Assembly (NCBI GenBank): GCA_028284395.1
Contig: JANQRV010000004.1
Coordinates: forward strand, 1 to 64,000
Direction: 5' to 3'
DNA: 64,000 bases
From: Saprospiraceae bacterium
Lineage (GTDB): Bacteria; Bacteroidota; Bacteroidia; Chitinophagales; Saprospiraceae
Part shown: positions 55,821 to 61,891 of the stretch, piece by piece
How positions within the stretch are numbered: the first letter of the stretch is position 1
Layout of the letters: each line of letters begins with the position of its first letter
Notes under the pieces: model-generated
Told to the model about the DNA's origin: nothing
The model's input: only the letters and a program-made list of their open reading frames with translations
Database searches by the model: none
Position numbers and translations under genes: made by a program

Positions 55821-56378
55821 TCAATTCCAAATCACGGAATCCGGCATTTGTGCAATTACGGAATAAGCATTTCCTTTATTATTCATCACCTGACTCCACA
55901 ATTCATTGGGGCGAGACTTGAACAGGTAATTGGCATCCATGTCTGCTACCACCCACGAACCGTAGGTCAGCTCATCGGATAATTGCCCTTCTCCCCATCC
56001 CGAATATCCGACAAAAAACCGAATGTCCTTGGCCAAGATCATATTGGAAGTTATGAGAAATTTGAGTTTATCAAAATCCCCTCCCCAGTAAACACCGTCG
56101 GAGATCATAATACTGTCTTCGAGTAAGTCGCCAACGTTGTGAATGTAATGAATGGTATCGGTCTGGACGGGGCCACCAAAGAAGACCTCGGAGTCAAAGT
56201 CAGGAAAACCTTCTACCAACTCATCGATTCGGATGTTTAAAGGCTTATTCATAATAAAGCCGATGCTACCCTCCCGGTTGTGTTCACAAAGGATCACTGC
56301 CGAACGCTTGAAGTTGGGATCCAACATGAATGGTTCGGACAAAAGTACTTTTCCAATATTGATTCCTAGAGTATTCAT
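55821..56378 (-). CDS. YqgE/AlgH family protein (UPF0301)
   Basis: ATG 56378 is chosen because MNTLGINIGKVLLSEPF then aligns with the usual AlgH opening; an ATG 36 bases upstream is possible. The 185-residue product has DPNFKRSAVILCEHNREGSIGFIMNKPL, split here as two conserved blocks around residues 20-48, and FFGGPVQTD. The family's cell role is not settled; in pseudomonads AlgH affects alginate control. It lies after fabD on the same strand, 110 bases downstream of it. Confidence 0.9.
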   Translation of the reverse strand: MNTLGINIGKVLLSEPFMLDPNFKRSAVILCEHNREGSIGFIMNKPLNIRIDELVEGFPDFDSEVFFGGPVQTDTIHYIHNVGDLLEDSIMISDGVYWGGDFDKLKFLITSNMILAKDIRFFVGYSGWGEGQLSDELTYGSWVVADMDANYLFKSRPNELWSQVMNNKGNAYSVIAQMPDSVIWN

Positions 56379-56488
56379 AGCCTTCTTTTGCGTTGTTTCA
56401 ATTTTAATCTTCAAACTCTATTCCGAAAATAAAATCTTTCATAAAAGAAAAAGCAATATATTGAACCAATGTGACAGGGTGCATCCTG

Positions 56489-57367
56489 CTATAAACTGGA
56501 CGTCGGGAACCGGCGATCAAGCCGTTTCACGAAACCCTGGAGGACTTTACCGGTCCCCCCCACCTCGATGAATTCGGTAATGCCATCGGCGATCATATTC
56601 TGCATTGTTTGGGTCCACTTTACGGGTCCGGTCAATTGGTCGATCAGATTTTGCTTGATTTTTTCCGGATCTTTTTCGGGTTTGGCATTGACATTCTGGT
56701 AAATCGGGCAGATGGGCTCTTGAAAACTGGTAGCCATGATGGCCTTAGAAAGCTCTTCCTTGGCCGGTTCCATCAGTGGAGAATGGAAGGCACCACCAAC
56801 CGGTAAAACCAAAGCCCGTCTCGCCCCCAGTTCTTTTAACTTTTCAACCGCAGTATTGATCCCGCTAATCGTTCCTGAAATCACCAATTGCCCGGGACAA
56901 TTGTAGTTAGCCGCTACGACAATATCCGGAATGGCCTCCAGGGCCGATTCAATAACTTCATCCTCCAAACCCAGGATTGCAGCCATTGTACTTTCGGTCG
57001 CCTCGCAGGCCTTCTGCATGGCCATTGCTCTTTGATAAACCAATTTTAAGGCGTCTTCAAACGACAGTGCCTTGGCCGCTACCAAAGCCGAAAACTCTCC
57101 CAAAGAATGGCCAGCTACGGCTCCCGGTTCAAAATCACTCTGATGCATACTAGCCTTGACAATCGAGTGCAAGAAAACAGCCGGCTGTGTGACTTTAGTC
57201 TGCTTTAAATCTTCAGCGCTTCCTTCAAACATGACATCCGTTATTCGAAATCCCAGCAGGTCGTTGGCATTTTCAAATAGTGATTTGGCTTCTTCCGAAG
57301 CCTCGTACATATCCTTGCCCATCCCTTCGAATTGGGAGGCTTGTCCTGGAAAAACGTATCCTTTCAT
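56489..57367 (-). CDS. fabD: malonyl-CoA:ACP S-malonyltransferase
   Basis: ATG 57367 is used; a TTG lies just before. At 292 residues it has VFPGQASQFEGMG (5-17), the nucleophile Ser88 in GHSLGEFSAL, the arginine/histidine region YQRAMAMQKA and GGAFHSPLMEPA with the catalytic His. FabD moves malonyl from CoA to acyl-carrier protein to start fatty-acid elongation. Unlike in many genomes no fabH, fabG or acpP is adjacent. A TAGTTTTG promoter box lies upstream. Confidence 0.95.
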   Translation of the reverse strand: MKGYVFPGQASQFEGMGKDMYEASEEAKSLFENANDLLGFRITDVMFEGSAEDLKQTKVTQPAVFLHSIVKASMHQSDFEPGAVAGHSLGEFSALVAAKALSFEDALKLVYQRAMAMQKACEATESTMAAILGLEDEVIESALEAIPDIVVAANYNCPGQLVISGTISGINTAVEKLKELGARRALVLPVGGAFHSPLMEPAKEELSKAIMATSFQEPICPIYQNVNAKPEKDPEKIKQNLIDQLTGPVKWTQTMQNMIADGITEFIEVGGTGKVLQGFVKRLDRRFPTSSL

Positions 57368-57457
57368 CAAGACTGGTTTATCGTTGTTTGGTAAAACTTG
57401 GTACTTGCTGTACAGTCAAACGGCTGCCAATTCCAATTGTAGGCATTGACCATCCGG

Positions 57458-57465
57458 CAAAACTA
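57458..57465 (-). promoter_or_regulatory. Bacteroidota -7 promoter box for fabD
   Basis: The minus strand reads TAGTTTTG, a TAnnTTTG match, giving a start near 57451 and a leader of about 84 bases to fabD ATG 57367. A TTTG lies 12 bases further upstream (57481-57478). Confidence 0.4.
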
Positions 57466-57536
57466 AATAAATCCCGTCAAATAAAGAACGGAATAACCGA
57501 CCCGAAACTGATTTCATTGAATGGGTAATTCAACAT

Positions 57537-58133
57537 CTAGTGCAATTTAGTGCCGAGCAAGCTTAGAAATTCACTTCTGGTTTCTTCGTTCTTAAATTCG
57601 CCGGTAAAGGCAGAAGTAGTGGTGAGGGAATTTTGTTTCTGCACTCCTCGCATCATCATGCACATGTGCTGAGCTTCCACTACGATGGCTACGCCAAGTG
57701 GATTCAAGGTATCCTGTAGGCAGTGCAAAATCTGGTGAGTCAATCGCTCTTGTACTTGTAATCTCCTGGCAAAGACATCAATGACTCTCGGGATCTTGCT
57801 CAGTCCAACAATGTGTCCATTTGGAATGTACGCTACATGAGCTTTACCAAAAAATGGCAGGATATGATGCTCGCAAAGCGAATACAGTTCGATGTCTTTT
57901 ACAATCACCATCTCATTGTAATCCTCCTTGAACATGGCCGATCGAAGGATTTGCGATGCATCCTGTTCGTATCCCTGCGTTAAAAACTGCATGGCTTTGG
58001 CAGCGCGGTCCGGTGTTTTAACCAACCCTTCTCGGCTTGGATCCTCTCCTACCCCTTCCAAAATATCCTTGTAGTTTTCTTTAAGAGAACTGGTGATTGA
58101 ATTGCTGTATTTCTCTGTCTTCAAATAATTCAT
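57537..58133 (-). CDS. folE: GTP cyclohydrolase I
   Basis: A 198-residue GTP cyclohydrolase. The zinc site is Cys87, His90 ([11 protein letters not shown]) and Cys158 ([12 protein letters not shown]), and the QERLTHQI helix is the active-site signature. It turns GTP into 7,8-dihydroneopterin triphosphate, the first step to folate and to queuosine/tetrahydropterins. It lies downstream of the 6-carboxytetrahydropterin synthase gene on the same strand, 77 bases away, so the two steps of queuosine precursor synthesis are together. Confidence 0.96.
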   Translation of the reverse strand: MNYLKTEKYSNSITSSLKENYKDILEGVGEDPSREGLVKTPDRAAKAMQFLTQGYEQDASQILRSAMFKEDYNEMVIVKDIELYSLCEHHILPFFGKAHVAYIPNGHIVGLSKIPRVIDVFARRLQVQERLTHQILHCLQDTLNPLGVAIVVEAQHMCMMMRGVQKQNSLTTTSAFTGEFKNEETRSEFLSLLGTKLH

Positions 58134-58210
58134 TCCTGTAAATTTCTTAATAAAAGCTCATTTAAATGAGCTTGTCAAGATAGGAACATCGAAGTTAGGA
58201 TAGAGTTTAC

Positions 58211-58633
58211 TCAATGAAGATTTTCCCCGTAATATTCGGCAAAAATGTTTTCTGTTTCACATAGACGGATGCAATGCAGTTTGGCCCCGTCGGGTAAGTG
58301 GGGTTCCAGTACTTTCCAAAACAAAATGGCCAGGTTTTCCGTTGTAGGCTGCATACCTTCAGGGATAAAATCGACATCGAGATTCAGGTTGGTATGGTCG
58401 ACTTTATCGGTGATGTGTTGCTTAATAAGCTTGCTTAAATGCTTGACATCTACGATGAATCCAGTGACGGGATCGGGGATTCCCTTTACCGTGATAAATA
58501 GTTCATAATTATGACCATGCCAGTTTTTGTTGGCACATTTGCCGAAGACCTCGAAGTTTTTTTGTTCGCCCCACTCTTTTACCCAAAGCTTGTGGGCAGC
58601 ATTAAATCTTTCTCTTCTAGTTAAGTAAACCAT
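58211..58633 (-). CDS. queD: 6-carboxytetrahydropterin synthase (QueD/PTPS family)
   Basis: A 140-residue T-fold protein with zinc ligands His14, His39 and His41 (FNAAHKL, WHGHNYEL), catalytic Cys33 in GKCANKNW, and the C-terminal ENIFAEYYGENL. Family members make 6-carboxytetrahydropterin for queuosine or 6-pyruvoyl-tetrahydropterin. The folE gene next door gives the substrate, and fits the queuosine route; PTPS activity cannot be excluded. Transcription probably begins about 15 bases before ATG 58633. Confidence 0.88.
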   Translation of the reverse strand: MVYLTRRERFNAAHKLWVKEWGEQKNFEVFGKCANKNWHGHNYELFITVKGIPDPVTGFIVDVKHLSKLIKQHITDKVDHTNLNLDVDFIPEGMQPTTENLAILFWKVLEPHLPDGAKLHCIRLCETENIFAEYYGENLH

Positions 58634-58655
58634 CCGGATCTTGGTTTTAAAGGTG

Positions 58656-58663
58656 CAAATTTA
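58656..58663 (-). promoter_or_regulatory. Bacteroidota -7 promoter box for queD
   Basis: On the minus strand TAAATTTG fits TAnnTTTG and gives a start near 58648, just before the queD ATG at 58633. It lies in the gap shared with the divergent LytS-type kinase gene. Confidence 0.5.
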
Positions 58664-58764
58664 AGGAATGTTGCTATAAATCCATTAGAAGGTTAATTTT
58701 ATCTAATTAATTGTTATTTTATTCTCCTAAGTTGGGATATTGAATTGTTTTTAATTTAAAGTAT

Positions 58765-59835
58765 GTGGAGAAGGTTATATCGAACAGTTTAGCACAGCGG
58801 ATTTACAGGGTGATGTCAAAAAGAATTGTGTATCACTCCATATTTTGGTTGGCTTTTCTAGTGTTTTTGATGGTGATTAAAGAAACGAACCAGAGTTTCT
58901 TTTTTCATCTCACCAACGAATTGATCAATCTGTTTTTCTACGGTGCCATCGTCTACTTTAACCTCTTCTATCTGATACCGAATTTCCTCACTCAGAATCG
59001 TTTCCTTCAGTACGGCGGCCTACTGGTATTATCTGCCATAGTGATCACACCTTTAAAGGTGTTGATATTGGTCTTGAAGGCGTCCCAATACCCCGAATTG
59101 CAGCAGGCTTTGATCGCGAATCTGAATGGCATCTTCATTTTCACTTTCTTCGTCGCCAGCGGTTCCACGATTGTAAAAATCATTAGCGACTGGCTGCGAC
59201 ACTTACGGGAACGCCAAGAATTACAAACACAAACGATGCAGTCGGAACTTAGGTTCCTAAAATCCCAGATCAACCCGCATTTCCTTTTTAACACCCTAAA
59301 TAATCTTTATGCACTGACGCTTAAAAAGTCGGATAAAGCGCCGGAAATTGTCATCAAACTGTCCGAGATGATGCGCTATATGCTTTATGAATGCAATGAA
59401 AAAAAGGTATTGTTGAGCAAGGAAATCAACTACATCAAAAACTACTTGGATCTCGAGCGATTAAGACAAGGCAAAAATGTCGCCATCGATTTTGAAGTAG
59501 AAGGGCACGCCAGCGAACAAAAGATCGCGCCACTGATGTTCATTCCCTTTTTGGAAAACAGTTTTAAACACGGTTTGAACAACCATATATCCCAGGGATT
59601 TGTTCACATCAAGTTGCAAATAGAAGGACCCAAGGTACATTTTTTCATTGAAAATAGTAAAGCAGATGCTTTACCTTCCCACATTCCCAACGCAAACCGG
59701 AAAAGTGGTGGAATAGGATTGGTCAATGTCAAGCGACGACTGAATATTCTCTATTTGAATAAGTACGATCTGAAAATAAACAACAAACCCAAGAGTTATG
59801 CCGTATCTTTGGATATAGATCTTGCGGATTCTTAA
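58765..59835 (+). CDS. LytS-type sensor histidine kinase (His_kinase family)
   Basis: The reading from GTG 58765 is 356 residues; ATG 58813 (residue 17) is a good alternative. There are four membrane helices (about 24-40, 50-72, 80-104, 120-140), a coiled linker, and the H box FLKSQINPHFLFNTLNN with His172. The ATPase domain has PLMFIPFLENSFKHGLNN and GGIGLVNVKRRLNILY. The LytTR regulator gene starts 15 bases after its stop and is the sure partner. Signal unknown; the sensor is only the membrane part, as in most Bacteroidota proteins of this kind. Confidence 0.95.
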   Translation: MEKVISNSLAQRIYRVMSKRIVYHSIFWLAFLVFLMVIKETNQSFFFHLTNELINLFFYGAIVYFNLFYLIPNFLTQNRFLQYGGLLVLSAIVITPLKVLILVLKASQYPELQQALIANLNGIFIFTFFVASGSTIVKIISDWLRHLRERQELQTQTMQSELRFLKSQINPHFLFNTLNNLYALTLKKSDKAPEIVIKLSEMMRYMLYECNEKKVLLSKEINYIKNYLDLERLRQGKNVAIDFEVEGHASEQKIAPLMFIPFLENSFKHGLNNHISQGFVHIKLQIEGPKVHFFIENSKADALPSHIPNANRKSGGIGLVNVKRRLNILYLNKYDLKINNKPKSYAVSLDIDLADS

Positions 59836-59850
59836 ATTAACCGAAGCATT

Positions 59851-60585
59851 ATGATAAATGTAATCATTGTAGATGATGAGCCTTTAGCTCAGGACGTATT
59901 GGAGACTTATGTGGAAAAATTACCGGATCTTAACCTCATTGGCAAATGTAGCAATGCTCTGGAAGCAAATGAAATGCTAAAAAGAGAGGACATCGATCTG
60001 ATGTTCCTCGATATACAGATGCCTCAATTGACCGGCATCGACTTTTTGAAGACGCTCTCCAATCCGCCCTTAGTGATCTTCACAACTGCATACCCGAATT
60101 ACGCGTTAGAGGGGTTTGAATTGAATGCTCTTGATTACCTCCTCAAACCCATTTCCCTGGAACGCTTTATGAAAGCGGTCAACAAAGCAATCGAACAAAT
60201 CAATTTGTCAAGGAATGAAGGAGCTGGCAACGCAGCTAACAACAATGGTCCATCCAGCGATTATATTTTCGTGAAGGCAGATAAGAAATTGGTCAAGGTC
60301 AATTATTCCGATATTCTCTACATCGAAGGTCTGAAGGATTATGTAATCATTCGCATGGAATCAAATAGAGTCATTACACTCCAGACCATGAAGAGCCTAG
60401 AAGACAAATTGCCCAAATTTATGTTTCGACGCATCCACCGTTCCTACATCATCAATGTCAATCGAATCAATGCTGTTGTCGGAAATATGGTAGAAGTAGA
60501 TGAAAAAGGTCAGACCAAGCACCTGCCGATCGGGAAGAATTACCGTGATGACCTACTGGTCATTGTGAATCAAAATAAGTTGTAG
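59851..60585 (+). CDS. LytTR family response regulator
   Basis: A 244-residue regulator: receiver domain (about 1-120) with phosphorylated Asp54 in LMFLDIQMPQLTG and acidic pair Asp8-Asp9 (IVDDEPLA), and a LytTR DNA-binding domain (about 140-240; VKADKKLVKVNYSDILYIEG, FMFRRIHRSYIINVNRI). LytTR proteins bind paired direct repeats in promoters. It forms one unit with the kinase. The hairpin at 60621-60646 lies after its stop. Confidence 0.96.
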   Translation: MINVIIVDDEPLAQDVLETYVEKLPDLNLIGKCSNALEANEMLKREDIDLMFLDIQMPQLTGIDFLKTLSNPPLVIFTTAYPNYALEGFELNALDYLLKPISLERFMKAVNKAIEQINLSRNEGAGNAANNNGPSSDYIFVKADKKLVKVNYSDILYIEGLKDYVIIRMESNRVITLQTMKSLEDKLPKFMFRRIHRSYIINVNRINAVVGNMVEVDEKGQTKHLPIGKNYRDDLLVIVNQNKL

Positions 60586-60620
60586 CTGCGCTTACTGCCC
60601 GAACCATAGGTCCAAAAGAA

Positions 60621-60646
60621 AAAGGGTATAGAAGTCCATACCCTTT
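60621..60646 (+). terminator. hairpin after the LytTR regulator gene
   Basis: AAAGGGTAT (60621-60629) pairs with ATACCCTTT (60638-60646), a 9-bp stem with an 8-base loop. On the plus strand only TTT-C follows, so it is a modest terminator for the LytTR gene; read on the minus strand it has the better T-rich tail. Confidence 0.5.
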
Positions 60647-60814
60647 CGATCTAACAAACAAAACCAACTAAAAACCAGATTCTTTTATTTCTTGAGCTTC
60701 AGCAAAGCGGAAATTTATCTTTGAAGGATTCCGCATTGGAAAAGCAATTCTTTTCTTTCTGAAAAAACTTATTTATAAAGGAACGTTGGAGAAGGGAAAA
60801 CGCTGTCTCTACCA

Positions 60815-60843
60815 ATAAAAAAAGCCGCTCGATGGAGCGGCTT
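60815..60843 (-). terminator. minus-strand intrinsic terminator beside motif copy A
   Basis: AAGCCGCTC (60822-60830) and GAGCGGCTT (60835-60843) form a 9-bp stem with a GATG loop (on plus). On the minus strand a T run (60822-60815) follows. No minus-strand gene ends here, so some unannotated transcript is implied. Motif copy A lies directly on its 5' side. Confidence 0.65.
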
Positions 60844-60867
60844 AAATTATAATCCCATGAACATATC
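60844..60867 (-). repeat. motif copy A
   Basis: 24 bases identical to copy C (61081-61104), core ATTATAATCCCATGAACAT as read on plus. On the minus strand it comes immediately before the terminator hairpin 60822-60843. Confidence 0.65.
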
Positions 60868-60901
60868 CAAAATGAATATATTTTTTCCTTTGTAAAAACA
60901 G

Positions 60902-60921
60902 CGCAAATTATTAACTTTGCG
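60902..60921. repeat. short inverted repeat inside the motif region
   Basis: CGCAAA (60902-60907) pairs with TTTGCG (60916-60921) across 8 bases. No T run follows on either side, and its role is unknown. Confidence 0.35.
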
Positions 60922-60942
60922 TTATCATTATATACAATAGAG

Positions 60943-60960
60943 TAATCCCATGAATGTATT
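60943..60960 (+). repeat. motif copy B, opposite orientation
   Basis: TAATCCCATGAATGTATT shares the TAATCCCATGAA core with copies A and C. Here the terminator hairpin (60964-60993) follows on the plus strand, so relative to its hairpin the motif is in the other orientation. Confidence 0.5.
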
Positions 60961-60963
60961 GAG

Positions 60964-60993
60964 GCTGATTCACTTTCTGAATCAGCTTTTTTT
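60964..60993 (+). terminator. plus-strand intrinsic terminator beside motif copy B
   Basis: GCTGATTC (60964-60971) pairs with GAATCAGC (60979-60986), and seven T residues follow (60987-60993). It is a model intrinsic terminator. No plus-strand gene ends just before it; the LytTR stop is 380 bases upstream, behind another hairpin. Confidence 0.7.
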
Positions 60994-61037
60994 GTTTTAT
61001 AGGAACTCTTATATCTTATGCAGGATTAAGAAAAATT

Positions 61038-61074
61038 AGTGAGTAAGCCATCTGTCGGTGACGGATGGCTCACT
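61038..61074. repeat. long hairpin beside motif copy C
   Basis: AGCCATCTGTC (61046-61056) pairs with GACGGATGGCT (61060-61070) with one T-G wobble and a three-base loop, and AGTG (61038-61041) pairs with CACT (61071-61074) past a four-base bulge. It is the most stable stem of the region. On the minus strand a T-rich stretch follows. Confidence 0.6.
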
Positions 61075-61080
61075 ACCAAC

Positions 61081-61104
61081 AAATTATAATCCCATGAACA
61101 TATC
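61081..61104 (-). repeat. motif copy C
   Basis: 24 bases identical to copy A. On the minus strand the motif is followed after six bases by the hairpin 61074-61038, and the intervening sequence contains TAGTGAG, shared with copy D. Confidence 0.65.
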
Positions 61105-61521
61105 TTTTTTCAAATAACTTTTATTCTTCCTCTGTTTCCTTCCTTTCACATTACAAATATTCAACTTTTTCACACCCTTAGCAAAGACAAAAACCAGGGA
61201 TTGTGAAAGAAAAAAATTGATATCAATATACACAACAATCTGATAATCATGTATTTAAATCCATAAAACAAAGCTAAATAGTGAATATTTAATGCCATTA
61301 AGGTCTTGTTTTGCAGGCTTTTTTCTTGAAAAAAACTTCGAATTTGTCCTAAAACGGGTGGCATTCTTGCCCCAAATTGTCTAAACACCTCCTCAATCAT
61401 TCTTGATTCGACCCTCCAAGGACTTCTACTCGGTGGCAAGCACGAGATCAAATTACACTTCAGCTTTTGGTGTTTGGAAAAACCTTTGAAAAAAGAGGAG
61501 AACGGCAAGAAAGTAAAGGGC

Positions 61522-61550
61522 AAAAAAAAAGCCGCACGATGAAGTGCGAC
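61522..61550 (-). terminator. minus-strand intrinsic terminator beside motif copy D
   Basis: On the minus strand GTCGCAC and GTGCGGC (within 61550-61531) pair with one wobble around a six-base loop, and nine T residues (61530-61522) follow. It could end the T9SS cargo gene transcript from 61888, with a long 3' part, or a small RNA carrying motif D. Confidence 0.65.
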
Positions 61551-61562
61551 TCACTAGCAATG

Positions 61563-61581
61563 ATTATAATTCCACGAATAT
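61563..61581 (-). repeat. motif copy D, diverged
   Basis: ATTATAATTCCACGAATAT differs from copies A and C in a few places. On the minus strand it leads through TAGTGAG to the terminator hairpin at 61550-61531, the same order as copy C. Confidence 0.5.
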
Positions 61582-61617
61582 AAAAAAGCAATGAATGTTT
61601 CGATATTTGATTGATGC

Positions 61618-61659
61618 CGGCAATTTTAGATAATGATCCTTCTTATAGGAAAATTGCCG
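61618..61659. repeat. 10-bp perfect inverted repeat near the small plus-strand frame
   Basis: CGGCAATTTT (61618-61627) is the exact reverse complement of AAAATTGCCG (61650-61659), with 22 bases between that include CCT and AGG. No T run follows. It may be an operator or an end of a small mobile sequence; I see no transposase. Confidence 0.45.
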
Positions 61660-61666
61660 CAATAAC

Positions 61667-61891
61667 TTGTCAGTTATATCAGTTTTGGGAGAATGCGTGA
61701 ATACAAAGCATAAAGTTAATAATTATTCTCACATTTACACTAAGTATTCCAACAAATTTTCTCTCGACACTAAACTTTATTCAAAAATAGACCACATTTT
61801 ATCGGCTTCAGTGTCAAAGCATTATCCGACACGAAAATGTGATCAGATTTATTCCTACTTCAAAGAACAAATCAACAAATCTCTTTCTTAA
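61667..61891 (+). CDS. doubtful 74-codon small open frame
   Basis: It starts with TTG or GTG (61697) and has no recognised domain; the product is Lys/Tyr/Ser-rich (HYPTRKCDQIYSYFKEQINK near the end). Its codons are AT-rich, unlike the surrounding genes. Its TAA overlaps the stop of the convergent T9SS gene by two bases. It may be a fragment of a lost gene or noise; I list it because nothing else fills this stretch. Confidence 0.22.
   Translation: MSVISVLGECVNTKHKVNNYSHIYTKYSNKFSLDTKLYSKIDHILSASVSKHYPTRKCDQIYSYFKEQINKSLS

Larger units (their letters stand above)
60586..61666. other. about 1.1 kb AT-rich region without a convincing gene, holding hairpins and motif repeats
   Basis: No open frame here looks coding. 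Instead it holds five hairpins (60621-60646, 60822-60843, 60902-60921, 60964-60986, 61038-61074), a sixth at 61531-61550, and four copies of the motif around ATTATAATCCCATGAACAT. The section 61110-61510 has no hairpin or motif I can name. The region is visibly richer in A and T than the genes on both sides. Likely content: small RNAs, terminators, or short repeats. Confidence 0.6.

Noticed and set aside
61170-61523. Minus-strand open frame of 117 codons in the repeat region
   Set aside because: It begins with TTG, its composition is unlike a protein (Phe/Leu-rich ends, no domain), and it covers AT-rich non-coding sequence beside the hairpins. I see no support for translation.
60815-61581. CRISPR array
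   Set aside because: The motif copies are unevenly spaced (about 100-480 bases), differ in orientation and are attached to hairpins; there are no uniform spacers or cas genes.
60815-61659. Integron attC array or insertion sequence
   Set aside because: No integrase or transposase, no RYYYAAC core sites, no target duplications that I can see; the hairpins look like terminators.
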